Source: Chionoecetes opilio (lineage: Eukaryota > Arthropoda > Malacostraca > Decapoda > Majidae). Taken from it: DNA of 64,000 nucleotides. Each line of letters opens with the position of its first letter. The stretch's first letter is position 1. The DNA lies in NCBI GenBank assembly GCA_016584305.1, contig JACEEZ010024150.1:62001-126000 (forward strand), in the 5' to 3' direction. Below the pieces are notes generated by a model that was given only the letters and a program-made list of their open reading frames with translations, had not been told where the DNA came from and made no database searches. The translations under genes and the position numbers were made by a program. This document shows positions 1-11,065 of the stretch, in pieces.

Positions 1-713
1 GTAGATGATATTGAGGAGGATTAATTGGCCATAATAGTAAGTACAAGCCCATGGCATGCTTAGTGTGTATTTACAGGACTTGTATTAAATGTGACAATTA
101 CTATATTCATTTTAGTGACATTTAGGCATTCCTGTCCCCAAATTTGACATTTTAAAAAATTTCTGAATTTTCGGTAGGGTGTGTCTATTCAAGAAGTGAT
201 AACGACCATTAAGCTACCAGTGTGCAAGGGCTATCATATCAAAACATAAACTAGAGACATGTAGCAAGCTAAAAACACCTAAGAGAATTAGTCACCCCGG
301 GTGGTACCGATATCCCAAAATTCGGGTCTTGGCTCATGGACTATAAGGCAGGGTTGGGGCACGGCCTTCTTATACAGGCCTGAGCGACGAGACGTCACAG
401 CCTCGTGACGTCATCAGCCTTGGTCATCTCACCCGCTCCGTCCTCTCCCTCGCTGTCTGTCCCACGTATATTATACAGTAATTTATAAATGCTATTTATA
501 AATGTTATCTGCGTAAATGTTTGTTCTATAATATTATCAAATAAAAAACAGTAAAACACGCTAAAGAAATGCCATTACGAGACTGAAGAAATATGCATGA
601 ACTTATTATTTACTTCAACTCTTCACCATTTAAAACTTTGCGTGTCAACATTTACCATGAAACATATCAATAGCAGCGCAATTTTATTAGCTTTCCATTG
701 ATATATTTCGTTA
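1..713. other. Gene-free AT-rich stretch
   Basis: No long open frame, RNA gene or recognisable repeat is visible here. The one local feature is the GC-richer patch around 290-430, annotated separately. The rest is ordinary AT-rich intergenic sequence. Confidence 0.5.
391..412. promoter_or_regulatory. CRE-like perfect inverted repeat
   Basis: GACGTCAC at 391-398 is followed after six bases by its exact reverse complement GTGACGTC at 405-412. The right half contains the full cAMP-response consensus TGACGTCA (406-413). Such sites bind CREB/ATF bZIP factors. No gene start is visible downstream, so a promoter role is inference only; it could be chance or part of an unrecognised repeat. Confidence 0.25.
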
Positions 714-1034
714 TCTGATAAATGAATTAGAATCATGCATAAATTAGCGTTAGATAAATAAATAATATCATCAATCGAGTAATTTTTCCGATTGATGATG
801 TTATTTATTTAGTTAACGCTAATTTATGCATGGTACTAATTCATTTATCAGAAAACTAAATATATAAGTGAATAAATAACATCATTACATACATTACCGT
901 TAACTAAATAAATAACATCATCAATCGGGTAATTTTCTCGATTGATGATGTTATTTATTCACTTATATATTTTGTTTTCTGATAAATGAATTAGCACCAT
1001 GCATAAATTAGCGTTAACTAAATAAATATCATCT
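714..1034. repeat. Nested foldback (hairpin) repeat
   Basis: 714-852 is a near-perfect palindrome of about 139 bp that begins TCTGATAAATG and ends with its reverse complement. A second palindrome follows, with arms at about 853-886 and 946-978 around an inner hairpin. A third copy of the first arm lies at 978-1034. The arms share the words ATTGATGATGTTATTTATT and CATGCATAAATTAGCG. The pattern suggests a foldback MITE inserted into another copy of itself. Confidence 0.7.
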
Positions 1035-1275
1035 CCGTGGCATTAGCCCTTAGAGCCTGTGGTGTGTGAGGACCCGTTACCCCGAGACACAGAGCTAGAG
1101 TGACACCCGGGTTACCACAGTTACCTTCCACAGGTTACCCTAGCTACCCATTTATCAACCCCGATAGGAAGGAAAAACAGCTGATTGGATGGTCGCCGAC
1201 TTGCCCTGGCCCAGATTCGAACCAGGTCCCGCAGATTCGTACCCAGGCACGCTAGCCACTACACCACGGAGGCGA
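1035..1275 (-). mobile_element. tRNA-derived SINE
   Basis: On the minus strand the head (1275 down to about 1202) looks like a tRNA. It has an A-box-like TGGTGTAGTGGCT (1266-1254) and a B box GGTTCGAATCT (1223-1213), the internal promoter of RNA polymerase III. A non-tRNA body follows down to about 1035, where it abuts the foldback repeat. The anticodon region and acceptor stem do not form a convincing functional tRNA, so I call it a SINE rather than a tRNA gene. The 3' end is not clearly defined. Confidence 0.6.
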
Positions 1276-1520
1276 CGACGTTTCAATATATGTAAATACA
1301 AAATTATAGCCATATTACATTGAGAAATCATTCACGTATTTAATGCGAAAGATATCACATAATAATTTTGCCCTACATGCACATCGCACATGGCTATTTA
1401 TACACGTACAAGCTCGCTCGCATGAGCAAGATTGTAGTCTTCCAGAATTTGTAAGTTTTTGGAGAATCCCCTCTCTTTGGAGATGAGCCCCTGCCCCTCT
1501 GAATGTCTGTGCAGTCCACT

Positions 1521-1961
<441 letters not shown>

Positions 1962-2096
1962 TATTGTGCATTTTTTGATAAAAGCACCAATTTTGGCACA
2001 GAGGTAGACCAATATATAATGAACAAATTTGGATGTGGAGCCATCGCGCAACTGCCCCCTGGCGGCCGTGGCGGCCATTTTCCAAAATGGCCGCCA
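1962..2096 (+). repeat. Left terminal inverted repeat of PIN/CXC element
   Basis: Aligned base by base against the reverse complement of 10931-11065, this 135-bp repeat differs at only four positions. It starts TATTGTGCATTTTTTG and ends with an internal palindromic module GGCGGCCATTTT/AAAATGGCCGCC that could form a hairpin or a transposase-binding site. Confidence 0.9.
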
Positions 2097-2409
2097 TGTG
2101 GCTGCCGAGGAAGACTTATCCCTAGGTGAATGAGATGTACTGAGTAAATGTGCAGGAAAAAATTATTGTTTTGAATCTGCAATGTTGTGCAAACATTATG
2201 TTGCGTGTTGTTGCTAATGTAGGGTAGCACTTAACAACAAAGAAAGGTGCCCATGTGTTTTTAGAATCTTATCTTATTATCGATTTATTGAATTATTCAT
2301 AGATTAGCATAACAACCATGACAAACATCTCTCAATTGAACATGTCCTAATTCACTTGGATTCTGAGTGCTCCTTTCATACAACTTTGTCATTTTCCATT
2401 TCCAGAACA

Positions 2410-3336
2410 ATGTCGAAGAGCTTCAAACTCGTTGAGCCTCGTGGTGCAGAAGCAGCTCCGTCTACCTCCGCCCAGCCAGCAACAGAGACAGACTGGTCAT
2501 TATGTTTCATATGCCAAGAAACGACGCCAGAGTCGCTGACAAGTCCATCGCAAAATACACGCCAAGACAAGGGGAGCAGCTATAGCATTCTCGCTGGACA
2601 TCTGAGAAGGTTCAATGAGCTTGGATTGCTCCCCAACTCTTTTCTGCTGAGCCGATTAGATGAAGGCAGTGGCGTTGAAGCAGCATTGAGTGCCAACAAT
2701 GCACGATACCACAAGACCTGCAGGCTGAGGTATAACAAGATCAAGTTAGACAGAGCTGAGAAGAGGCACCTGAAAATAGGCGCCGACGAAGAAGAGGAAG
2801 TTGTTGCCCGCAAGCGAACTCGATATCTGTCACGACCATCAAGTACTGAGACGAAACACCAAGAAGTGAAATGCTTCTTCTGCGGAGAAGCTCCTGGTAG
2901 TGCTGGTCTTCATGAAGCTGCGACATTCCAACTGGACTCGCGTGTCAGATCGTGCGCACTGATTCTGGACGACATGGACCTCCTGACGCAACTGAACGCT
3001 GGGGACATGGTTGCACAGGAGGCCAAGTACCACCAAAATTGTCTCCTGAACTTTTACAATCGCGCACGGAAGATTAAGGAAATGGCGGGCAAAGGTACAG
3101 ACGATGAACACGCAATAGCAGGACTTGCTTTCGCAGAGCTGGTGGTGTTTATTGAAGAAGCTCCCATGGATGACGAGACGTCTCCGGTCTTCAAACTTGC
3201 TGACCTTGCGCAGTTATACACGTCAAGGATGGAACAGCTGGGAGTCAAGCATGAGGGCAGGGTGCACACGACCCGTCTTAAGCAGAGACTGCTTGCTCAT
3301 TTTCCTAACATGTGTGCACAGCACCAGGGGCGCGAT
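2410..3336 (+). pseudogene. PIN/CXC transposon protein, N-terminal segment
   Basis: First exon-like part of the broken gene. The open frame begins at 2356, but the ATG at 2410 is preferred: AACA precedes it (A at -3) and it follows a splice-acceptor-like tract ending TTTCCAG. Two similar cysteine modules are visible. Counting from the 2356 start, C50/C53 pair with H119/C122, and C173/C176 pair with H226/C229. Each has the form CFxC ... YHxxCxxxxYN and probably binds zinc. A basic and acidic linker lies between them. The frame is open until the first solo LTR cuts it at the aspartate codon at 3336; the apparent extra residues to 3384 come from the LTR. No function is proven for these modules; DNA or protein binding by the transposon protein is a guess. 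Confidence 0.7.
3333..3336. repeat. Target-site duplication CGAT (left) of solo LTR 1
   Basis: The four bases CGAT lie immediately before the LTR start and recur at 4933-4936 immediately after its end. Confidence 0.85.
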
Positions 3337-4932
3337 TGTAATGCCCATTATTCGGGAGAGATAGTAGGAAAATTATTATTATAAAATTCCCGAGCTATGT
3401 CTTGTCAGTAGTTAATTTTTTCTCTTTGTTTCACGGGTGACTCACGCGCCTCTTCCTAAACCACCATTTTGGTCTTTCTTCTTTCCTTTGTCCGCCATTT
3501 TCTTCCTTCTTTCTTTCCCTTCCTCCCTCCCCGACATCCCGTATGCGAGGCAAGTTTCCGTGTGATAATTATTCTGCGATCAGTGATAACTAATGATATC
3601 AGATCTTTCTATCTTTCCCCAGCTATCTGGTCAGACCAAGTTTCACTCCCAGAATCTTAATGTCTTCCAAAATAATCCCCATCGTTATCGGTTATGGTTA
3701 TACATGGACGTGTTAGTAAAGATACACGCTAAAATGAAAACCTACCAAATTTCTATGCTTCATATTTCATACCCTCTCGCTCAAAAATGCGTTCGGACAT
3801 TTGACGTGACAACAAATAATACCTTTCTCGGGTATTAGACTAAGCATATTAAATTCTTCAGTATCAAAGTAACAGGTTTGTATTATAGACAGCCTTTTCT
3901 TATGTACGCGAGTTTCATTACTTAAATAGTTATTTCGGGATTATAAGCTTTTCATTTGAGGTCACGGCGAGACCATTCAAACAACTCCCCTTTTATTCCG
4001 ACGGCCATAACTCCGTGAGACGCTCAGTCTCCACCCATCTTTCACCTAGGTAAGTCGCTGGCCCGCGCTCCTGTTCCCCCCCCTTTCCTTGTTATCATTA
4101 TTTTTATCTATATTTTCAAATATGGGTATCTATGTTTAGTGTACGCTAACGTAAAGGAGGTCCACCCATCCTTATAAGTATTATTAACGAGTCTCCACCC
4201 ATCTTTCACCTAGGGAGAGGCTTCAACGGGAGGCGTCCCACGCCTTCCTCTCAAGAACACATGGTCATTGTGAATCCACACACCCAACTCCTTACTCACA
4301 TTCTCTTTCCTATATATATATATTCAGTGTATACCTATAGTGCTCAGTTGATACGAATATAGGTGGAAATTCTAAGAATGATTCTGTGAGGGAGATTATG
4401 CTCTAAAGAAGCTTGCCCGTTCTAGATTAGAGTTTATGTATGTGTCTAAGGTCTCAAACAGCAATAATGTTTCATGGCGAATAAATAGGATGATGTTTCA
4501 AATATAGTTCTTGTGTTATTATAAAACCCAGGTGATTATTCTGTGTTAGGACAGTAATTCCCCACACTTCCAAAAGAGTTCAGCCTTACTCGATATAATT
4601 CCACGTACCATTCACGACTACCAAGATCAATCTAATATTAATATTAATCAAACGTGCCCAGGGAGTAATCCAGTGAGTTACTCGCCGGGGCTGGTGGCAG
4701 CGCATTCCCTTAACCTAAATCCTTATCTTTCCCCTTAAATACATCCCCTATTCATTACTCTCCGCAGTGAGACGTGGTCACATTAAAATCACATAGTGAA
4801 GTCATAAGACTAAGTTAAATCCTCCCGTCAAGTTGTAATCTTTTATCAAATCATCCCCAAGTAATATCATTCAAGTAACGTTGACCAGTCTTAAATACCC
4901 CATACCAGTTACCCCCAAATTCAGGCAACACA
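3337..4932 (+). mobile_element. Solo LTR 1 of a Ty3/Gypsy-type retrotransposon
   Basis: A 1,596-bp block starting TGTAATGCCC and ending GGCAACACA, so it has the TG...CA ends of an LTR. It is flanked by perfect CGAT duplications and interrupts the PIN/CXC gene in frame. It has no internal coding region, so it is a solo LTR left by recombination between the two LTRs of a full element. The same family occurs as solo LTR 2 next door and as the paired LTRs at 20871-22659 and 28774-30553. It contains two direct copies of a block beginning TCTCCACCCATCTTTCACCTAGG (near 4028 and 4191) separated by about 160 bp. Confidence 0.88.
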
Positions 4933-4936
4933 CGAT

Positions 4937-5190
4937 GTCCTGCTTGCATTCAATGAAGACCTCGGCGATTCCCTGGCAAAGGCTTGTGAACTGGACAGAG
5001 ACCTTGATGCTGTCCACCTGGCGCGTGCTGCCCAAATTGTGAGACGCCACATCATCGGAGATGCCAAGGTGTTCAACGGGTTTCCTGCAGGATGCCAACA
5101 GGACTCCCTGCCACCCATGCTGCTTGCCTTGGTCACTATGATCTTGGAAGGTCCCAGTATCAAGCACCAGAGTGAAATCACAACACCAGC
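4937..5190 (+). pseudogene. PIN/CXC transposon protein, segment between the LTRs
   Basis: A continuation of the same gene, trapped between the two solo LTRs. In the frame that continues from 3336 after one CGAT copy is dropped, the sequence is open throughout and rich in Leu, Ala and Asp (for example DLGDSLAKACELDRDLDAVH). Minus-strand open frames over the same bases are shadows. The segment ends at a proline/alanine codon where solo LTR 2 has inserted. No recognisable domain lies here. Confidence 0.7.
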
Positions 5191-6874
5191 TGTAATGCCC
5201 GTTATTCGGAAGAGATAGGATGGGAATTATTATCATACAATTCCCGGGTTATGTCCCGTAAGCAATTCAATCTTTTAGTTTTCTCGTGTAAGTTTATCTT
5301 CTTTCTTCCTATCTTCCATTTCTATCTTCCTTCCTTCCCTCACTCCCTCCCCCCCGACATTCCGCGTACGAGTCAACATTCGTGGGACACTTATTTCGCG
5401 ATCATCGATAACTAAGAGGTTCAAAACTTTTCATCCTCCCCTCACCCTCCTATCAGATCAAGGAACACTCCTAGATTCTTAATGTCCTTCAAAATAGTCT
5501 CCATAGTGAAAGATCACGGTCATACATGGATGTGTTAGTAGAGTTATTTGCTAAATTAAAAGTCGACCAAATTTATGGTTCGACTCCACTACCACACCAC
5601 TCCAAAAGACGCGTTCGGATGCTGGAAACGAACCTCAATAACACTTTCCTCGGTTATTAGATTAAACATATTAAATTCTTCTATATCAAAGTAACAGGAC
5701 TGTATTATAGGCAGCCCTTTCTTAGGTACACTTGTTTCATTATTTAATTAAAGTCATTCATGGGCTGATAATCCCTTCAGGGGAAGCCGTTCAGGGGATC
5801 CAAACATTCCCCTTCTTCCTGCCTACCCATCCCAACCTTGCCTTAGTTACCACGAGAAGGCAGTCTCTCTCCCGTTCCCCGACAGGTAAGACGTACGACG
5901 TTTCGCTCCTATTCCTCCCCCCCCTTTTCCTTGTTATAATATTTTTATCTATATTTCCAAATATGGGTACCGTTGTTTAGTTTTCACTAACGTAAAGGAG
6001 GCCTGCCCCATCCTTATAAGTATTATTAACAGAGTCTCTCTCCCGTTCCCCGACAGGCGGACATCTCCGTCAAGCCAAAAAGCCCGACACATGGTTTTTT
6101 TAGTGAAACACACACAACATTCTTACTCTTATATTCCCCCCTTATATTTTCCATGTATAATTATAAGTATTCAGCGGTATGTTACCTAAGTGAAGGATAA
6201 TTCATCAGTAAGATTCAGTGAAGGAGGTTTATGCTCACAAGAGCTTACCTTCATCACATGGGAAGAGCTTCCTGTATCAGAGTGTAAAGGTTTACTTATA
6301 TCAGATTAGAGCTTTCCTGTGTTGGATTAGAACTTATATGTTCGTCTGTGATCTCAAACAAGAAACATAATACTTCAGGATGAATAAATAGGATGATGTT
6401 TCAAATATAGTTCTTGTGTTTATTATAAAAACCCCAGGTGATTATTCTGCGTTAGGACAGTAATTCCCCACACTTCCAAAAGAGTCAGCCTTACTCGGTA
6501 TAATTCCACATATCAATCACGACTACCAAGATAAATCTAATATATATATGTATTCAAAACATGCCCAGAAAGTAAAACCATAGAACTACTTGTCTGAGCT
6601 GGTGGCAGCACTTCCCCTTAACTCATCCCCTTTCCCCTTAACTCATACCCTTTCCCCTTAACCCCTACCCCTACCCCCTTCCCTTAAGTTCATTCCCATT
6701 TCAGTACTCTCCGCAGGGAGAAGTGGTTCACACTATAATCAAATAGTGAAGTCATAAGACAAGTTTCAATTCTCAATTCAAGTTTAAATCAATGAAAAAT
6801 CATAATCAATTAATATCATTCAAATAACAAAGGCACCAGGTATAAACTTCTTCATAGGAAGTTCTGGCAACACA
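5191..6874 (+). mobile_element. Solo LTR 2 of the same retrotransposon family
   Basis: A 1,684-bp block with the same TGTAATGCCC start and GGCAACACA end as LTR 1. It is flanked by CAGC at 5187-5190 and 6875-6878, a perfect 4-bp duplication. Its 3' end matches the LTRs of the full element at 20.9-30.6 kb more closely than LTR 1 does. Near its 3' end (about 6610-6680) short tandem CTTAAC-CCCTTTCC-type repeats are visible. It is an independent insertion, because its target bases differ from those of LTR 1. Confidence 0.88.
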
Positions 6875-6878
6875 CAGC

Positions 6879-8700
6879 GGCACTGAGCATCGCCCAGCTC
6901 CTAAAGTTCAACAGCGTTATGCACCGACGGGCCGCCACAGGCAGTACGCCTCGCCCAGTCAGGCACGCCACCACGCAGGAGACGCCAGTTCCAACCTACA
7001 TCGGCCTAATGCTACATGCACACACGCGCAAGAGGGAGCTCGTCGACAAGCTGGCACACATGGGGATTTCTATCTCCTATGATCGGGTCCTGTCCCTTTC
7101 CACACAGCTGGGGAACAGTGCCTGCCGCCTCTACCATCATGAGCAAGTAGTCTCCTTCCAAATGAGAGGCAGAGTCTTCACGACTGCCGCGGTAGACAAT
7201 ATCGACCACAACCTAAGTTCCACCACAGCAAATAGTCATTCCATGAGACTGCTATTTCCCTCGTGCAACACCCTGCGGTCCCTGGGGCCGGCATTGACCG
7301 CAGCATCATCATCCTCGGAGGGCCGAACGAAAGAGGCCTCAAACAGTTGACTGTTTGCCGCACTACTATACAGATGTCCCATCCGTCGGCAGCATCAAGA
7401 ACACCCCCGTTGCCGGCTACCAGCGTGACATCCCTGAGTAGCAACAGCGGCCTCAAGCAACATGCTGAAAGAGAGCATCTCTGGCTAAAACACACCCAAG
7501 TCGCCCTACAAGAAACTTCTCCAGTGGAGAACACTTCATGGGCTGCATACCACGTAAGCCAGCAGGATATGCCAGCCAGTCGGGCCATCTGTCCCACTGC
7601 ACTGCTCCCACTCTCCTGGAGAGCGCCCACACCGTGGCTATGATCAAGCACTCCATGGATATGGTCAGGATTGCAGTGGAACATCTCAACCCTGGCCAGA
7701 CTCCAGTGGTAACATTCGACCAGCCGCTGTTTGCTTTGGCAAAGCAAATCCAGTGGAAGTGGCCACAGGAGTATGGTGAAGAGAAGTTTGTCGTCCACTT
7801 CGGCGGTCTTCATATCGAGATGGCAGCACTGAAGACCCTTGGTGACTGGCTGCAAGGGAGCGGATGGGTGCAAGCACTGGTTCAGGCAGAGATCACCAGT
7901 GCCGGGACAGCGGACTTCCTTCCTGCGGGCATCCCATGTCAGTCGAACCAGGAGGGCCCATCAAGTGACAGCAGCAGCCCTCTTCACCCTGCAGCAGCAC
8001 GCCTACAACCACTACATTGACCAGCTGGGTGATGCACGCAACTAGCAGCTGGAGTTCGACGATTGGTGCCAGCAAAAAGCGGAGACCTGCCCCTAGTTCG
8101 ACTACTGGGCAACTGTCCTGCAACTGGAGGTGACGGTCCTGGTGTACGTGCGCTCTCTACGCCAAGCGTCGTTTGCGATGTACGTAGATGCCCTGAGAGA
8201 ACTAGCAGTGTGGTTCCATACCCTGGATCACACCAACTAAGCGCGCTGGATTCCTGTGCATCTGCGAGACATGGTGGAACTGCCAACGACACACCCTGAA
8301 ATAGCCCAGGAATTCCGAGCTGGGAACTTCACCGTCCAGAAGACGAACAGGTCGTTCTCTGCCATACCCGTCGATCAGGCCCACGAGCAGAACAATGCTG
8401 CCATCAAAGGAGACGGAGGTGCAGTGGGCCTGACTGACAACCCCAGCGCTCTACGACGGTGGATGGTGGCAGGACCAGAGGTTGCCACGCTCATCGAACA
8501 GTTCCACGATGAAACTGCCCGGGGAACAGACCACAAGACAAAAGGCACCATGACCAGTCAGCAAGTGTGCAGACTGTTTTCCCTGAAGATGTACAGTCGA
8601 TGGTCAACGTGATGGAAGACTTTCGGGGAATCCATTTGAAGAGAAGAGTCAAGATCTGCTAGTACTCGACACCAAGGAGATCGCGCCAACTAGAGCTGTG
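6879..8700 (+). pseudogene. PIN/CXC transposon protein, middle segment
   Basis: The gene resumes directly after the second CAGC copy. The conserved middle portion is spread over several frames. Frame 1 runs to about 7230 and frame 0 to about 7560. Frame 2 runs to about 7915 and contains FALAKQIQWKWP and FVVHFGGLHIEMA. Frame 0 then runs to about 8612 and contains VHLRDMVELP, FTVQKTNRSFSAI and ALRRWMVAGPE. At least four frameshifts are needed. In-frame stops occur at 8043 (TAG), 8094 (TAG) and 8238 (TAA), and another frame break lies near 8610-8700. These blocks are the recurrent core of this protein family; they may hold the catalytic part, but no known fold can be assigned by eye. The protein is clearly non-functional in this copy. 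Confidence 0.65.
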
Positions 8701-8723
8701 ACGCCCTTCGTCATGCACACGAA

Positions 8724-10355
8724 GTGGGTCAGCTGCAGTTTGAACAACTTCGTCAGAGAACGCCTGGGGGAGAGAACGAACCCATACGAGATGCCATCCA
8801 CAGAAACAAGCTGAAAATCTTCGGTCAGCCTGCTTCAAAACCTCCGGGAAAGGGCAAGCAGCAGATGAAATCCCTGAAGAATGACGTGGACCTGTTCTCT
8901 CGTCTGTATATCGGGTGCCAGAACCGGGATGGGAATCTAGAGGAATTCTTCCAACATGAAAACCAAGCCTGCCCCCCTGCACTATCAGATGGCGGTGGCA
9001 TCCGGCTGGGTGTCAAGAGGGATCTTCTCGCTTGTCTAGAAGACCTCAGTCAGCCCAAGTCTGAGGTTCCTCCAACCAACTGCATTGTGCTAGATGGAGC
9101 GGTCATCATCCAGATGCTGAAGCCAGCTACAGCAAAAAGCTTCAACGAGTATGCACAGCAGGTCTTTGTGCCCTACATACTCTCAAAACTCCATCAAGCC
9201 ACGCGACTGGACCTGGTGTGGGACCGCTACAATACAGACTCGTTGAAGGTTACAGCAAGAGCCAAGCGCGGAAAAGGGGTGAGAAGACGGGTGGTGGGTG
9301 GTGCAACAATCCCCGGGAACTGGGCCAGCTTCCTCAGAGTCGACGAGAACAAGACAGAGCTGTTCAGCTTCCTCTCTGGCGTCCTCCACGACTCATTCCA
9401 GCTTGCAGCTTGACCTGCTGATGACCTGCTGATGACCTGCGTGATGACCAGCTTGCAGTTGGTCATCACTGAAGGAGATGATGTCTTGAGCAAGCCACCG
9501 CTCCTAGATACTGCAGCCCTGGCTCCTTCTAACCACGAAGAATCCGACAGCCGCATGATGTTGCATGCCGCCCACGCTGCTCACAATGGCCACAAGAAGA
9601 TCCTCATCCGCACAGTTGACACTGATGTTGTTGTCCTGGCAGTGGCTCTGGGACGTACCCTGGAGGAGGAAGCCGAAGTGTGGGTGTCCTTCGGCACGGG
9701 CAAGGCTTTCCGGTTCTTGGCAGCCTATGAGATGGCGCGGGCTCTGGGCCCTGAGAAAGCACAGGCACTACCGATGTTTCATCCTTTGACGGGCTGCGAC
9801 ACGGTCTCCTGCTTCGCCGGACATGGCAAGAGGACAGCATGGGCAGGTGGGACAGCTCTACCTCAGCTGACCCAGACACTCACTGACTTCTCCACTGCAC
9901 CGGATCATATTGATGAAGATGCCATGCACACCATCGAGAGGTTCGTCATCCTGCTTTACGACAGAACAAGCACCGCAACCGATATCGACAAGGCACGCCG
10001 CAAACTGTTTGCAAAGAAGAGCAATGTCCAGCTGATCCCACCGACAAGTGCAGCCCTGAAGCAGCACGTCCGACGAGCAATATACCAGGGCGGACATGTC
10101 TGGGGTCAGGCCCTGGTTCCTGCACCAACATTGCCATCACCAACCGACTGGGGTTGGATCAAGACCAGCGACATGTACGAACCTCTCTGGACAACGCTCC
10201 CCGAGGCATCCAAGGTCTGCCGGAGCTTGTCCTCCTGCAAATGCCAGAAGGGCTGCATCAAGAAGTGCAAGTGCAAGAAGGCCAGTCTGGAATGCACACC
10301 ACTGTGTGCTTGCGACGGGAGTGCTCTCAGAACTGAACTCGCAAACTTAAGATGA
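8724..10355 (+). pseudogene. PIN/FEN-like nuclease-type domain and C-terminal CXC motif
   Basis: One reading frame, broken only by a TGA at 9411-9413. The first half has the motifs VLDGAVIIQMLKP and LDLVWDRYNTDSLKVTARAKRG. The second half has NHEESDSRMMLHAAHAA, RTVDTDVVVLAVA and HPLTGCDTVSCFAGHGK. Conserved acidic residues (DG, WD, ExD, DTD, GCD) are spaced as in PIN/FEN/XPG-type nucleases, which cut branched DNA with metal ions; that assignment is by pattern only. The extreme C terminus has a dense cysteine cluster, CKCQKGCIKKCKCKKASL followed by ECTPLCAC, which matches the tesmin/TSO1 CXC DNA-binding motif. Translation ends at a TGA at 10353-10355. The start of this segment is arbitrary, since it continues from the middle part. 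Confidence 0.7.
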
Positions 10356-10930
10356 AGATTCTGAACTGTTCCAGACAGTACACAGGTACTGTAAAACAGT
10401 GAACTTATCTGCATATTGCATTTAGCAGATTATGTGTTAATTAACATGATAATTAAATGTAGTAGTGTCCATTGACCACAGAAGTATAACCCTTTGACTT
10501 GCCCAGGATTGATCTGATGAGAGCAAGCTACCATAATTATCACTATCTGGTTCTGTTATTGTTGTTGTATTATCGATGTAATTAGCATAATTGTGTTAAT
10601 AATTTTGTTAATTTTGGGATCTTAATTGGCGTGGGCAGTGGCCATGAATAGCTATTGACAGACAGAGGAAGAAGGTCAGATAACATTTCCACAACTTAAA
10701 TGAATCTAGCCTATTCACAAGGAATGTCAGCATTTGATGCCTGATCATGGGTTTCCTTGTCACCATTTCATCTGCAATTAGCTTAAATATGTTAATTAAT
10801 ATCAGCAGCATCTCCCAAAATATGACTAAGAGCTATCTGGCATGTCTTGATTCAAAACATTCAATAAACATTCACTAAAACCTTCAGCAGCAAACTTTAT
10901 CTAACTTCTGTGTGTCTTTTGGGTGTCTGC
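10356..10930 (+). other. 3' untranslated-like region of the PIN/CXC element
   Basis: AT-rich, with no coding frame of note, between the stop codon and the right inverted repeat. An AATAAA at 10863-10868 could serve as a polyadenylation signal for the transposon gene. The short minus-strand frame at 10608-10811 has no recognisable features. Confidence 0.45.
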
Positions 10931-11065
10931 TGGCGGCCATTTTGGAAAATGGCCGCCACGGCCTCCAGGGGGCAGTTGGGTGATGGCTCCACATCCAAAT
11001 TTGTTCATAATATATTGGTCTACCTCTGTGCCAAAATTGGTGCTTTTATCAAAAAATGCACAATA
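10931..11065 (-). repeat. Right terminal inverted repeat of PIN/CXC element
   Basis: Reverse complement of the left repeat with four substitutions and no gaps. It contains the same TGGCGGCCATTTT/AAAATGGCCGCC inner palindrome and ends TGCACAATA. Confidence 0.9.

Larger units (their letters stand above)
1962..11065 (+). mobile_element. TIR-bounded transposon encoding a PIN/CXC protein
   Basis: Matching 135-bp inverted repeats (1962-2096 and 10931-11065) enclose a single long gene relic on the plus strand, so the unit behaves like a cut-and-paste DNA transposon. The outermost bases at both ends read TA, which fits a TA target duplication, but I cannot prove the exact boundary. Removing the two solo LTRs and their duplicated 4-bp targets leaves about 5.8 kb. 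The encoded protein resembles a multi-copy family seen as uncharacterised proteins in many invertebrate genomes (from memory, not searched). A nuclease-like domain plus a cysteine-rich C terminus is compatible with the Academ superfamily, but no DDE triad was identified. The copy is dead: stops, frameshifts and two retroelement insertions. Confidence 0.75.

Noticed and set aside
1202..1275. Functional tRNA gene on the minus strand
   Set aside because: A and B boxes are present, but stems do not pair convincingly and a SINE-like body follows.
4871..5236. Minus-strand 121-codon frame
   Set aside because: It lies antisense to the PIN/CXC gene segment, whose plus-strand frame joins in phase with the flanking segments.
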